A stretch of 64,000 bases of DNA from contig NC_134510.1 in the NCBI RefSeq assembly GCF_027942865.1, positions 22,375,209 to 22,439,208 of the forward strand. Reading direction: 5' to 3'. Positions 11,162-23,179 of this stretch are shown piece after piece; position 1 is the first letter of the stretch, and each line of letters opens with the position of its first letter. The DNA is from Odontesthes bonariensis. Its lineage: Eukaryota > Chordata > Actinopteri > Atheriniformes > Atherinopsidae. A model generated the notes under the pieces. It did no database searches. It was given only the letters and a program-made list of their open reading frames with translations, and was not told where the DNA came from. A program made the position numbers and the translations under genes.

Positions 11162-13747
11162 TCACTTTGTGAGTTCAACATCCAATATGAAGTCTTCTGG
11201 TAGCACCTCAGCGGGGATCCTCTTCAGCTGCTCATCCAACGCACGGAGAGTCCAGAGTTTCTCCAGTTCGTACACTTCTCTGGTCTCTGGCAGCATGAAG
11301 TGAACAACCATATTACCTGAGACAAAGATAACCAATATAAGTAACAACAATAACAAGCATCAGTTTAAAAGCACAACTGTAAAAAAAAAAAAAACCAGGG
11401 ACTTGAAGATGGGATTTCTAGGATTTACATACCAAAGTCGAGGCATATCCAGTCTTCTGCATCTTTCCCTTCAATCTTGACGTTTGGTTCTCCATCTTTC
11501 TTCAGAAACTTGTACTGGAGGAGAAGTATCCACAGTTTAAAGCAAATACCAGCTGCACATGAGAATATCCAATATAGAGTAAAGAGAGGCCAGTTACCAC
11601 TTTGATGGCATAAAGTGCCATTGCACGGAGGTGTCTTGGTGATAAGCCGCTGACGACGAGAAAATACTCTGTATATTTGAGGTGGTCCGGCACTTTAATT
11701 ACACAGAGGTCCACGGCATTTTCCTGACGCAGTAAAGACACCAGGACGTTGAGAGTGAAAGTCTCTGAAGAACCTGGAAGAAAAAAGAAAAAGAAACATC
11801 TTGTTTAAAAAAAAAAGCTAAACCTTTTTGTAGTGGTTAAATATCATGAGCAAATGAGATGGAGACCTCAGCCAGTTTTTCCCTCATGACAACCAGGCAG
11901 CACCACCAGCTCTCTCATGTGGAAGCAGGCTACGACGAGGAAGTAAGGCTGATTTGCTACAACGCCTTGAATTTCCAGTGGCATCAGAGCAGAGCAGGAC
12001 TCCTGGAGTGGATGCAATTGGTCTTGATAGCGCCACTGTGGTTCAGATGCTAAATGCTTGGACAACAAAAACCTTTCTAGACTATGCAAAGTCTGCGTTT
12101 GGACCATGTAAATCCTCTCAGCTTGACAAAACCAGCCATGCTGATGTAGTCTGATATGCGTATGTACCAGATAGTCTGAAAGGCACAACCAGACATGGGT
12201 AAGAAGAGAGAAAAGGGAAAGGTGTCAGAAGACGTGTGTCCCCTTCTACTGCGACACCCAAGAACTGGAAAGACTCTCTCCGTTATGATGACAATAAGAT
12301 AGATCTGTTCAAATTCCTTGCACAAGAAATCACCTGTCAAACAACTGGAGAAAGCAAGGAAGTCTATGCAACCTGTGGACAGGATGTTCTGTGCTCATCC
12401 CAACAGGCAGAACTTAGCAATCTTACACCATGCTCACAGGAGGAGTCTGATACTCATCTCATTTCACATGTGGCAGATGCAGTGGCCCAAGGCAAAAGAA
12501 GGGTAACCATTCGCACAGTAGATATGGTAGTACTAACTGCAACTCTCTTCAGTCAGCTGTGGCCTGATGAGCTGTGGATTGCATTTGGTGCATGGAATAG
12601 CCTTCGCTTCATTGCTATTTGTGGAATTGTTCCTTCAATGACTCCAAGGACATGTTCTAGTCTGCTGGTGTTTCATGCTTTCCAAGGTTGTGACAGCATA
12701 TCTTTCTTTGGTGGAGGAGGGAAGAAGACAGCCTGGGAAACATGGAAGGTGTCTTCTGAAGTCACTGATGCATTTTTGGAGGTGACTTACATGACAGAGA
12801 TCAGTGAGAAGTGAGTCTCACAGCTGGAATATTTTGTTGCTCTAATGTATGACAGGAAAAGTGACTGACTGAGGTCAATGAGATCAGGAAGCAGCTATTC
12901 ACACAGAAATCAAGATCTCTGGAGAACGTTCCACTTACAACCAAAGCAGCCCTGGAGCAGCACATAAAGCGTGCCAGTTACCAGGCTCATTGCTGGAGTC
13001 AGACATTGGTTAAAACTCCTCAGCTGCCAAGTCCATCTGACGTTGGATCAGTGAAGGAGAAGGGTGACAGGCTATATGGACAACCTTGGCTTAGGCTCTT
13101 AAATCATGTTATCAACTTACCTGCTGCAACTGCAAAAGAAGTTGCAAATATGTAAAAGCCCTAATTATTAACCCTAACCCCTATTAAGGAGATTGTACAA
13201 ATTGGTAGCTCTGGAGGTAAATCAAATGGACGTTGTAAGCTTTATTTTGGGTAAATTACATTTCAAGTTGAAGCTAATCATCTTTATGTTTATTTCATTG
13301 CAAAAGTGAATTTGTTTGTCTTTTGGCAATTAACAGAGTCATCTGATGAAGAGAAGCAGTAAATGCTCATATTAAGGAGACAGACTCCTGAGTATGTTCT
13401 TTGTGATGGAGCAACGTTTGAGTATGAAAAAGCTGGAACATCTTACTCTGACTGAAGGAGGCGTTGTTCCTGTTGCTATCGTCCATTTCATGCGATTCCT
13501 CCTCGAACGTGTCCTTGCTCTCTGAATGTGTGCTCCCCCCGGTATCAGAATAACATCTTTTTGTGTCAAAGCGACTCCTGACTGAAGCTGTCTGAAGCCA
13601 GTGTTGTTGATATGAGGTTAAATGTGCTGAAAGACACCGAGCTTTACTACACAAACTAACGCCTCTTAACACAACAGCCTTTTGCTCTAGTAAACTGCTG
13701 CTTCTACAGTAATATACGAGTAACCTGGAGCGACAAAGAATATTCAT
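11162..13747 (-). CDS. malsu1: MALSU1, mitochondrial large-ribosomal-subunit assembly factor (RsfS/Iojap family)
   Basis: MALSU1 binds uL14m on the mitochondrial 39S subunit and blocks premature joining of the small subunit during assembly. Four coding exons (13447-13747, 11598-11773, 11433-11514, 11162-11316) sum to 714 bases, so 237 aa, against about 234 in human. Residues 1 to about 60 are Arg/Ser/Leu-rich with few acids, consistent with a mitochondrial presequence. The RsfS domain starts near residue 108 with [18 protein letters not shown], and continues through [33 protein letters not shown] and [17 protein letters not shown] to a PEDFIL tail. Exon 1 ends CAGA before GTAAGA, and the phases match throughout. 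Intron 1 (11774-13446) is largely filled by a foreign decayed element on the opposite strand. The identification is secure. Confidence 0.95.
11860..13010 (+). pseudogene. Decayed copy of a multicopy fish gene/transposon-associated family
   Basis: Lying inside malsu1 intron 1 on the opposite strand, this stretch translates in pieces. An early piece contains [10 protein letters not shown] and [12 protein letters not shown] 12,236-12,814 piece has [69 protein letters not shown] and TAWETWK. A final piece (about 12,868-13,010) has [17 protein letters not shown] and a [10 protein letters not shown]-like end. From memory, intact relatives are numerous in fish and coral genomes and carry EEADT...VDTDV..L in the middle, reminiscent of a PIN/FEN-like acidic core. 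Here the second motif has lost its TD, and in-frame stops (near 12,151 and 12,811) plus frame changes break the protein. No terminal repeats were found. The function of the family is unknown to me. Confidence 0.65.
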
Positions 13748-14138
13748 GATTTTAACTTCAATAACAAAACATTCTACTCTTACGTAAAAAACCTCTCCAC
13801 GAGTTAACCAATAGCTAAAAACAGGAAGTAGCTCTTGTCCTTGGCTTTTGATTGGTTTGTACTTCTTCTTTGTTGTTTTTTGTGCCGTGTTTGAGTCGAA
13901 TGAACGTCGCCCTCTATCGAGAACAAATGGTATTGTCAGCAGAGCTCAAACTATTGATTTTTAAACCGGTGAACAGCACAATGCTCATCGTGAAGTTTAA
14001 GCTCTGGGTTCTGATCAGCATCTTGAGGCTTTTAATCACTATTTTTAATCACGTTCAATCACTATTACAGTTAAGAAAGTTGCATTGAACATATGAGTTG
14101 GGTATGATGTGAATTTCTCCTCTGGAATCAGTTCAGTC
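13748..14138. other. malsu1 5' flank
   Basis: Upstream of the malsu1 ATG. There is no TATA box, and no further gene is seen. The malsu1 promoter and 5' UTR should lie in the first few hundred bases. Confidence 0.4.
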
Positions 14139-14142
14139 TTAA

Positions 14143-14752
14143 AGCTGCAGTCTGCAGGATTTGTTGTTGTCATACGTAAAGTCCTACTTTTTGGCATTTT
14201 AAGAGTTTACATGATCTATCAGAACGCTTGAAGTTGAAAACGGTGACCTCCGTAGTCGCAAAATGCAAGAAATGCTTATTTTTTAACCGAAAAATAAAAA
14301 GTTATTCAACTTCCTGTCCCGCCCCATCAAAACACATGAGAACTCGTGCACGTAGACGTGCACGCCAGATGCGCTTACACGACTCCTCATTCATCAACTC
14401 ACCTGTCATTTGCGATCATGGAAGACACAGTAAGTAGACTAGCCGACTAGCCCGTAATGAAGTTCAATAGTCTAGATAAATAAGCGTGGGGACGAGCCTA
14501 CCTTGTATCGCGCGTGCACAATCGGTGATTGACAGGCAGCAGAGCCCAGCTCGTAAACCTGATTGGTTACCTTTTACCGGTCCGGTCTGCAATTTTGTAA
14601 ACAAACCTGCTGGCCTTGGAGGGACCTAGCGGGACATATAGGGGACCTAGAGAACTCATTTTTTTTTTGTATTGGGGTATTTAATGTACTACTTTCAGAA
14701 TCCCCGGACAGTTCCAGGCATTATGCTTGAAAAAGAGTTGCAGACTGCAGCT
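14143..14752. mobile_element. TTAA-flanked MITE (Kolobok- or piggyBac-like)
   Basis: A 610-bp element is bounded by TTAA on both sides (14139-14142 and 14753-14756). Its ends are 14-bp perfect inverted repeats, AGCTGCAGTCTGCA. No transposase frame exists inside. The TTAA target duplication points to Kolobok or piggyBac machinery acting in trans. The core includes AT-rich runs and a CpG-containing segment around 14,340-14,380. Confidence 0.8.
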
Positions 14753-14756
14753 TTAA

Positions 14757-15232
14757 ATCGCAAAGTAAAAAAAAACCCATTATTTTATTTAGTATATTTC
14801 ATATTTCACCAAATCTGTGCAAAATAAAAAATATATATAATAAAGTAAACCCTTTATCTCTGAGTGCAAGAATAGTAGAAGTATATGTCAGCAGAAAAAA
14901 TGAACAGTAAAGTAACTTAAAACTAAGGACAAAACTTGAATAAATGTATCTATTTATTTTCCACCTATATGAGTTAATCTGCTATTATCAAAATGTATCA
15001 GCCTGTTTCATACAGTCAAGTCGCCTGGCTATGCTTGCTCATAAAGCTTTGTAAATTGTTCCTCTGAACAGCGAATTTCCTTGACAAGTTTCTTATGAAA
15101 TATTAAGACGTTTGTCATCAGGAGTGGAAAGTTTATGCAGTAAATAATGCCTAATGTGTTCGCTTGTCAGTCAATGTGCCTCGTTAATTGCTGGAACATT
15201 AAAGGAAAAATACACAGAGTAAAATAAACTCT
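14757..15232. other. Intergenic gap downstream of smpd5
   Basis: AT-rich sequence with no exon seen on either strand. It separates the MITE from the smpd5 poly-A site. Confidence 0.4.
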
Positions 15233-15238
15233 TTTATT
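15233..15238 (-). terminator. smpd5: Polyadenylation signal of smpd5
   Basis: AATAAA on the minus strand, roughly 260 bases past the smpd5 stop. Confidence 0.5.
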
Positions 15239-15495
15239 TCATTTCCGAGGGAAATCATTTCAGAGCGAAAAAATCCTAAAAAGTTGTACAAAATCAATAC
15301 ATCTGACCTGAACACTTATCTTATAAAACTGTATGCGTTATAAAACTCCAACAAATCCATAAAAAATTAATTCCACCTGTGGTACAGTCTGAGTGGTCAG
15401 TTCATGGTCCGTGAATTGACAAATTCAACTATGTAATAGTTAAAAGCCGTATACATTCTTTTTGAACATTTTGCTCCCGTTGTTTGAATTTCTTT

Positions 15496-18123
15496 TCATA
15501 CATCATCAGTTTCCGAGACCATATTTACATTCAGTCTCAAGCCCACAGGAATATGATCCGTGAGGCCAGACAGCTGCGTTATAAAGGTCACCTCTTCGAT
15601 TTCCTATAAGGAAAGAAGTCAGAAAATCTGACCGTTAGTGGTTCAAAAATTTTGTGATCTGTCAGTATATTTGGCATTAAAAAAAAAACATACAACTTCG
15701 CACACACAGAGAGAGTTGAGAATCGATAAGTGAGAGTTGAAAACACAATGGTGCACGTACTGTTCTGCACTGCTTTGAAATGGAGCTTTCACGGTAGAGG
15801 ATGTAGTCTATCCGACGTCCGATCCACGGCTGGCCGGTCTCCGGGTAAACCAGAGGAGAGCCCGCTGCAGGGACAGGAGGGGCGATGTACTCCCTCCTCA
15901 GCTCTTCTCTTTCCAAAGTTCTGCAAAGACACAAGGAAGACCGAGCCGCTTGTTATGAAACTGTAATTATCCAAGAGAAACTGGCTTTGCTCTTAACATA
16001 GTAGTGTTGCTGCACTAAAAAGGCTGAGCTGAGAATACCTTTGTAGACTCTCTGGGGTGTTTACGTCATCTTCATACATAGTTGGCTGTTCCAGGAGAGT
16101 ACCTTCAGTAGAAAACCACAGTAATACTCTGTGAACTGTTAACATTTGTCATATGTTGTATGTAGGTACTTATTCCCATTCACTAGATTTAAGTGAGACC
16201 AACCAATGACCCAGGGCTTCTCTTTTCCAGGTCCTGCTCTGCAAGGGTCTCTATAGTCATCAAACAGATGATGATTCTGTTCCAGATGGTCATCTAGTAA
16301 AACACAGAGACATGTGTAAAAAACTTTTGTGGAAGCACAAAACATGAACAATAACGGCTATTTTCAACACACCAGGTGAACAGTTGTCAAAGTTGAAATC
16401 CCCGCAGAGCACATCGAACACAACCTCCTCATCCGGCTGTTTGTTTGCAGCCTGAAAATCAACAATCCACTTGGTAACCATGTTCAGTTGCTCACAGCGA
16501 ATTTCTCCTTCACCTGGTGAGAGAATATAAATAAGGTATCATCGACCTGACTTATTGATCGTTCCTCTAAATGAAATGCAAAGAGTCGAGTTCACCCGAG
16601 TAAAGCAAACCCTAAAAACTGTGACTTACCCTCAGGTGCATGAAGATGTGTGCAGTTAAAATATCCAACCACTGTCTTCTGTTTCTGATCCTGCCCGATC
16701 AAAACCTGGGAGGTGTAAAATACTCATATATAAGTATCAGAATGATTTGTGTCTGATGTCTCTTGTTCCATAAGAAGTTCTTACTTTGTTCTTACTTAGT
16801 TCTAACATTTATGCTTCCTCACTCACAGATTAACTCATAAACTAAATAAACTCATAAACTCATACACGTCAAACTAAAATTCTGGGTTCTCTGTCATAAC
16901 ATTTATTAGAAAACAGCTTTCAAACTCTGAACTTGCCATAAGATTTTTTCTGTACGGTGAGTCTCAAACATTCACTGATGAAAACCCCTTTTTGAGTGAG
17001 GGGAGGACTTTAAAGAAGGCACCTTAGCAGAGAGGAGGCCCTTGGCAGCCAGTGCGTCTTCACCTCGGCTGTTTGGGAAGCAGTGGTACTGAGCCTGGAG
17101 CACAGGGAATCTGCTGGCGAGGAACAGGCCGCTGTTGAAGAACTTGAAGGAGGTGCACATGCATGGTGGCTGACAGGCATACACACCAATGTCATACAGT
17201 ATGTGTCCAAACACTGGTTTAAGTATATTGGTGAGCTTCTGGGCAGCTTTCTTATCAAACACCTCTTCCAGGCACAGTATATCGATATTGGCTGGAAACA
17301 GCGACGACACCTCCCAAGGTACATCGCCCTGCCGGCGGAGACCCTGAGAGAGAAAAGCACGGGGAGCACTCCGGTGGCTCGACTGGCGCTGCTGGTTGGA
17401 GTTATGATTGGAATTGAGGATGGGAGATGGCGGCTCAGGCGATGGCTCTTCTACATCATCACAGGGCACACGCACTACACGAACCTGCTTTTCGTTAGAT
17501 TCAGTGTGGTGATGCACTGGAGGTTGTGACTGTCTATCTGTAGCACCATACGTACTTGAGTTGGCTATGGGGAGGATGCTGTTGGAGGGGCTGAGAGTAC
17601 CACAGCTGCTGGGGGAGTCAATAAAGATCCTGATATTGGGTCGACACACAGCCTGCACAATGCGCTGACCGATGGCAGACGCCCTCTCATGAGTGTGGCC
17701 CAGGTTGTTGAAGCGAGCTAGACCTTCAGGCAACAGACACAGGTTGGCCGTGGCAAACCCAAATGATGCCTTTCCTGTTAGCTCAAAGCCCCTGTCCGTC
17801 TCATTCTCAGGTGAGGCTGGAACCTCTCTGTGGTAGTAAAACGGCCTACGACAGGCCTGTAGGGGTGCCCAGAGGAGAAAGCCCAAAAGAGCCAGTGGAG
17901 CTGTGATAAGAAAAAGAATGAAGAAGAAAATGGAGCCAAAGAAGACCTTGAGGGGGTGGAGGTAGCATTCCTGTTCTTCTCGCTGGCTACGTTCCAGGGT
18001 GGTGGACTTACACACAGCAATGACACGATTAAGACACCAGAAACAAGGCAGGATGAAGGTCCATCCCACAGCATGTATACCTGCAACAAACTCATTGGGA
18101 AAAGGAGACATCTGCAGGGCCAT
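15496..18123 (-). CDS. smpd5: Neutral sphingomyelinase, SMPD5-type (nSMase2/SMPD3 family)
   Basis: A Mg-dependent phosphodiesterase that cleaves sphingomyelin to ceramide and phosphocholine at membranes. The seven coding exons are 17023-18123, 16630-16705, 16373-16513, 16204-16293, 16039-16102, 15761-15920 and 15496-15603, giving 579 aa. Two N-terminal hydrophobic segments (about 19-38 and 60-90) with flanking cysteines match the membrane hairpins of the family. A variable Ser/Pro-rich linker (about 165-270) precedes the DNase I-like catalytic fold. Expected catalytic residues are present: E287 (LEEVFD), N330 (NSGLF), H387 (THLHAP), D431/N433 (CGDFNFDN) and D559/H560 (LTDHIP). The D356...K361 pair (DALAAK) matches the SMPD3 switch. 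The start MALQMSPFPNEF aligns with fish smpd5. SPATC1 and GRINA are SMPD5 neighbours in human 8q24, so smpd5 is preferred over smpd3. The first donor (AAG before GTGCCT) is weak. Confidence 0.92.
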
Positions 18124-19440
18124 GCCTCTCCACCGTCTCTAAACAACAAATAGGATTAACTGCATCCAGAAGTCCAGTTCTGGACGCATTCCTGAGACAA
18201 GTCTCTCCCTCACAAGCTCCAGTGGACACTAAAATGGGAGAAAGAAGTCAAACTGTTATGATACGCCTCAGCTCTTGCCACCAAAGTCAACAATTACAAC
18301 ACGAGTTCTCAGGAATGACAGGCTTTTTGACTTCATGCCTGCACATGCAGTGGAAAACATGAAGCAATACACAGCGGCTCTGACATGACCGCGGTACTGC
18401 GAGGTTCACATGGAACATCAGACTGGCATCGCTTATGCAAAGTGTGACGATCACTTTTAAAAGAAACAAAGAGAAAAAAAAAAAAGAACACATGGTGTAA
18501 TCCAGCTGTGAACATCTGCTCACTGCTGCTAACGGAGACTGCAAGGAAATATCTGCCTGAACACCACTCCTTTGAATGTATTTACACATCAAAGATACTG
18601 ACTAAAACATTGGGTGAGTCAGGAGTTGAATATTTTACTAAACCTGTATTTCTACTTTTTTAATAATAATGATGATTAAAAAAAGACTATAACTTTGATA
18701 TAACTCATCAACAATAGTTGGTGAAATAATTTCTATTCAATAAGTCACAGTAGGAGCAGCTGTTTTTCTCAGGCTTTGTCTGGCAACAAACAACAGCTAT
18801 GTTGCGTTATAACGCTGTTTATTTTATTGGTGTAACTTGAACCCACCATAAAACCAGTCTCTCTTCTCTCGTTGCCGTGGTGCGTTCAAGGGTTCACTCC
18901 TACAGCAGACATTCAGCTTTCATTCTCACAATAGCAACTGTTTGACAAAATATTCATTTTAAGAATACAACCATTAAGTCGTAAACCATAACACCCAAAT
19001 TATGCTCATAACGACCCATTTAAAAGCCGTCTACTGTATCGTAAAGTGGAGCTGTGTGTCTCCCCAGCGAAAAGCTCATACAGGTGGAGGAAACTATAAG
19101 CGAATTTCAGCGCAGGTACTCGGATCGGTTGTCAGTAGGTATGTTCAAGTTATCAATTTCACTGAACAGCCATTGGCAAATTATTTTAGGTTCACATGCC
19201 AAACGCCACGGTATGACAACAACGTGAGGTCTGTGAATTGTCACGCGTAATACATGCTTTATAAATCCCACGTACATTACAATCACTGCAACTGAAAGCA
19301 GTCACCTGTCATGTCGTGCAGCTAGCTTAAAATCTGTCGCTAAAGTGAAAGCTCAGACCTTACCTTAGCGTGGAAACTGGGGCAGTCCGCCTGATTAACC
19401 CATTCCGTGAGCAGCCTGTTAATGTACTTACTTACTAACG
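18124..19440 (-). other. smpd5: smpd5 5' UTR: coding-exon leader, intron and inferred first exon
   Basis: The ATG exon begins about 15 bases upstream of the start, after an acceptor ending TTGTTTAG. A strong donor (GCTAAG before GTAAGG) at 19,364 marks the end of a likely non-coding first exon, with the promoter near 19.4-19.5 kb. A further untranslated exon around 18.2 kb is possible. The intron shows no other gene. Confidence 0.5.
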
Positions 19441-20974
19441 TGTAATAATTGTGTGCTCATTTGCTCAGAGCAAACTGACAGGCTTTGTGTTGAAATCAGA
19501 CAACAGTGGAACAAAAGTAGTCCTTTGGTACATAAACCCTGCCTACCCTAGGTGGCTCGCGGCATTATTAAGCCACACCCCAAAGGCGTTGCCATAGTGT
19601 CGAGCCCGTCAGACACGTGACCATACCTGAGGCGACTGTGAGAAAAGTTTCTAACTTCGTTAGTTTCCAAATAAGTACTTTGTAATATTATATTGTACTT
19701 GACTAAAGTACAATACAGAGGACAAAATGCCTGGAGTTTACAAAGTATAGTTCAAGCTAGCACCTTCTTTAGCAATAAAATTCAAGTTAGCCCAGTTTTA
19801 AAGTAATAAGCCCGTGTTTATGAAATAGTTCATCCCATTCTGGACTCGTTTCTTGTCAAAAAACATCATTATTCCAAGGTAATAAATGTGATTAATCTTT
19901 GTCAAAGTAAAGACAACAAATGCTCCCTTGGAATCAACTATATTTAGAATATTAGGGGGAAAATGTACAAAATTGTCATGAAATTCAAAATGTGACTATC
20001 ATAATAGATGACGACTTTAATCATCCTGCCAAGTTCTGGTTACCAATTAGGTTATGTTTTGTTAACCAGGCTTCCTGATCCTCTAAAAAAATCAATCAAA
20101 GTGCAGTCAAGGTTAGCATCAACACTGAAACCTTTAATAGTTATTTTTATATCTGTTGGGTCAACCTTTGACTTGAGTAATACAGGGGTGCAGAGTACTA
20201 TGAGTACTATGAAAACATCTCAGGTTTGCCTGCTAACCTCTCTCACAAGTTCAAGAACGTGAAAAAACATTTCCTGGTACTGATAAGATAAAAACTTGTT
20301 TGTTTTTTTTGGGGGGGGGGGGGGTTACTAGCTTACTTGAGATTCCAGTCTTTGATTTGCATCACAGCAGCCAGTGTGACAGCAAATCTACTACTAAAAT
20401 TCTTGAGGATTGTTCTCGGTCCGAAGACAGGCTAGTTAAAACTTCTTTGTCCCATTGGGCTCTTTTTATACATGGGATAAGCTTAAAAATATCTGCAGCT
20501 GACAGACACTCCCCTCTATGGAAAACTTTTAAGGGAAACCTGCTGCTGCTTGACATAGTTTTTAACTGGGTAAGAAAAGTGCAGGATTTAACTGGATGGG
20601 TTTGGCTTTTTAACCTTTTGTGTCATTTCATATTCATGGAATATTTCATGCCAAGTGAAATATTGAAGTGGAGGTCAGTGAATGTAGAGATTCCTTTTAA
20701 ATATAAAAACCAGTAACATCGCCATAGCACATGATTGAGTATTGGTTGAAATCACAAATCCCTGCTGCATTTGCATTTTGGTTGTGAATGAAGCAGCTTT
20801 ACAAACCCCGAATGAGCAAGCAAATGTATTTGTGTAGACTGGCTCTTGTTTACAGTGAGTACAAAATCATAGCCACACAATACCTGTCACATCTTGTCAT
20901 TTATCAACGACTATTTCCATTTCAAGGATGGCATACGGTCTTGTGGATTTCTGTGTCGTTGAATACAGTGATGG
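19441..20974. other. Intergenic region between smpd5 and spatc1
   Basis: This contains the smpd5 promoter flank and, on the right, the spatc1 3' UTR. A T/G homopolymer run lies at about 20,302-20,324. The longest open frame on the plus strand (20,300-20,716) begins in that run and resembles no protein family. Confidence 0.4.
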
Positions 20975-23179
20975 CTACCAGAGAAGAAGAGGCTTTCTGT
21001 CCTTGGCTGCCATGTTGCAGAGACAACTGAGCACCAGCAGCAGGTCCTTCTGAAGTTTTGTCGGAGCAGTGGTTATTATCAGCTTCCTCAGAAAGTCTGG
21101 GCTATTGTAGTCAGACTCCTGGGCACTGCTTTTACTAGGCCTCTCCTTCAGGATCCCATAGGTGTTGACAATGAATTCAGAGAAAGGAGGGTGAAGTGCT
21201 GGTTTGTACCCAAGCTGCCTCAGCCTGTCCATGAGGTCCACATACCTCTGAGTGAGATGAAGCTGATAGCCCTCATCAACCTTTCCTGTCAGAGGGTGCG
21301 TGCTAACCTGCAAGAGAGGAAAACAGGTCTCAGACTTTCTTCTAGGTCTTTCAAGGGGAGCTTTACGGTCAGTGTTGATTTTCAGAATGAAATCAAATGG
21401 GCTCTTGTACCTAGTAGAAACTTTGATCACATTTCTGGCTGTGTAATTATTTGTAATGATCGAATAGAAGTCATCATGAACTTGCCTCTATGATCTTCTC
21501 TGGTATATTGAACAGTGTGAAGCCATAGAGCCTCTCGTGGGCCTGGAATACATAGGACAGAATCCTCCTATCTAGTTGATAGGCAATCTCTCCGAACAGT
21601 CTTTGTAGTACTGCAAATGAAGAATTGAAATAAATGAATAAAGTACAGGCAGCTTTCTCACTGGTCAGAAATTGCTGCGACTGTGGCACCTGTGACACAA
21701 AGAGGAATATCAGCCTGGCAGCTCTGAAGCACCGCTGTCTCATCTGTGTCTTTATGTGCAGAGCTTTGGAGGAAAGACTTGAAGTCGATGGGAGACGATG
21801 TTCGGTGTTCATGTTCAGTTTTGGTTTGCTGCAAGTCTTTCCTGAATTGCTGCTCATTAAAGGTGTGTTGCCTCTGACTGGATGGCCCTGCTCCTGAGAC
21901 TGAGCAAACAGACGAGAAGTTCCTGTCAATTACCATTAAGGGCAAGTAGAGATTGTATTTCACCAAGACAGAGACAAAGTTCGTAGTTTCCAGGCTCGAG
22001 CTGTGGTGCGACCACATCCTGCCTGTTTTGACCTACTTACACCGGTTACCAGCATGTTATTGAATTAAATATGTTGTTTTTGATACATACATAAATACAT
22101 AACCTAGGATCATTTTTATTTTTGCTATCAATCAGTCGACAAGAAGCTAGCTGAGCGAGAGAATATGTAAAAATAGCTGCTCTGTTTTTTTAAATTTCAC
22201 TCTATGACCTTGACCTGTTCTGGCGGCTGCTGATTCAAATTGCAGTGTGACAGAGGCTTCAAAAGTATAAAAATAGATTAAGAGTATCATTGTCTTGTGT
22301 AATGATGAGAAAAGATTGATTAACGGTTGGGTTTGTTGTCTTGATGTTAGAGCATGACTATGAAGAGATATATCAGTGAAAAGGTACTGAGAAAGTGATG
22401 GAAATAAATGGATAGATAACAGAAATTGATAAGTAGATAAAAGTCTAATTGATAAAAAAAAAGAAGAAGGAAAAAAGAAAATTACCTTATAATAAAACAA
22501 ATAAAGTACAAAAGCACTGTAAATGTTTTGTAGGTTTTTGTTTGCATTCATGATTTGTTTTTTGTAAGGGGATCTTTTGAAAAATATACCTCCTATAAAA
22601 GTCATATGACCTGTAAACTTGATTTTGTCGCAGCTTGTCTGGGTGACTTCATATGGTATCGTATTTAAATGTTGAAGTTACTTTTGGTTCCCATTTGACC
22701 GGCGTAATATTGATGGTAATATCTCTTCGGAGCTGTGTTGCTAGGTAACAGCTTGAGCCAGTTTTCCACATGTCAGCTTTTGAACAACATAAAAAGTTGC
22801 ATTTATTAAATAATCCATTATCTATATGCTGCTACATTCCATCTATAGACACTTAGACTTTACTGTACGTTTTAAAACACATGGCTTTATCAAATCAGCT
22901 CAAAATGCTCCTGTGATTAAAAGTGAAAGCATTTAACGTCCGCTCAGAGGTAACCATCGATTTCACAATATCTAACCTGAACCACGGCTGCCCCCTGGCG
23001 GCATTAATAAAAACACTACCTGTGAGCTCCTCCAGAGTGTCGTTGCTGAAGCTCTGCACCCTGGCTCTCAGGTCCATGTTTTCCTGGAGCAGATTTAGCA
23101 CCGACTTCAGCTGATCATTTTCCTGGGCGAGCTGTTGACTCTTGGCTTTTCTGGCCACAGAAGATTGCCCCAGGTTCAT
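20975..23179 (-). CDS. spatc1: Speriolin (spermatogenesis and centriole associated 1)
   Basis: Speriolin is a centrosomal, testis-enriched protein (binds CDC20 in mammals). Four coding exons (23020-23179, 21662-21922, 21486-21610, 20975-21307) sum to 879 bases, so 292 aa. That is shorter than the roughly 590-residue human protein because the middle is reduced. Residues 1-50 form a coiled coil (LAQENDQLKSVLNLLQEN) matching the speriolin N-terminus. The C-terminal speriolin domain has FGEIAYQLDRRILSYVF, RLYGFTLFNIPEKI, HPPFSEFIVNTYGIL and a final DRKPLLLW. I chose the ATG at 23179 because an in-frame TAG lies just upstream. The intron after IPEKIIE uses a GC donor (GAG before GCAAGT). The position between smpd5 and grina matches human 8q24. 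Confidence 0.9.

Noticed and set aside
20300-20716. 138-codon plus-strand frame between smpd5 and spatc1
   Set aside because: It starts within a T/G homopolymer run, has no recognisable domain, and lies in probable UTR or intergenic sequence.
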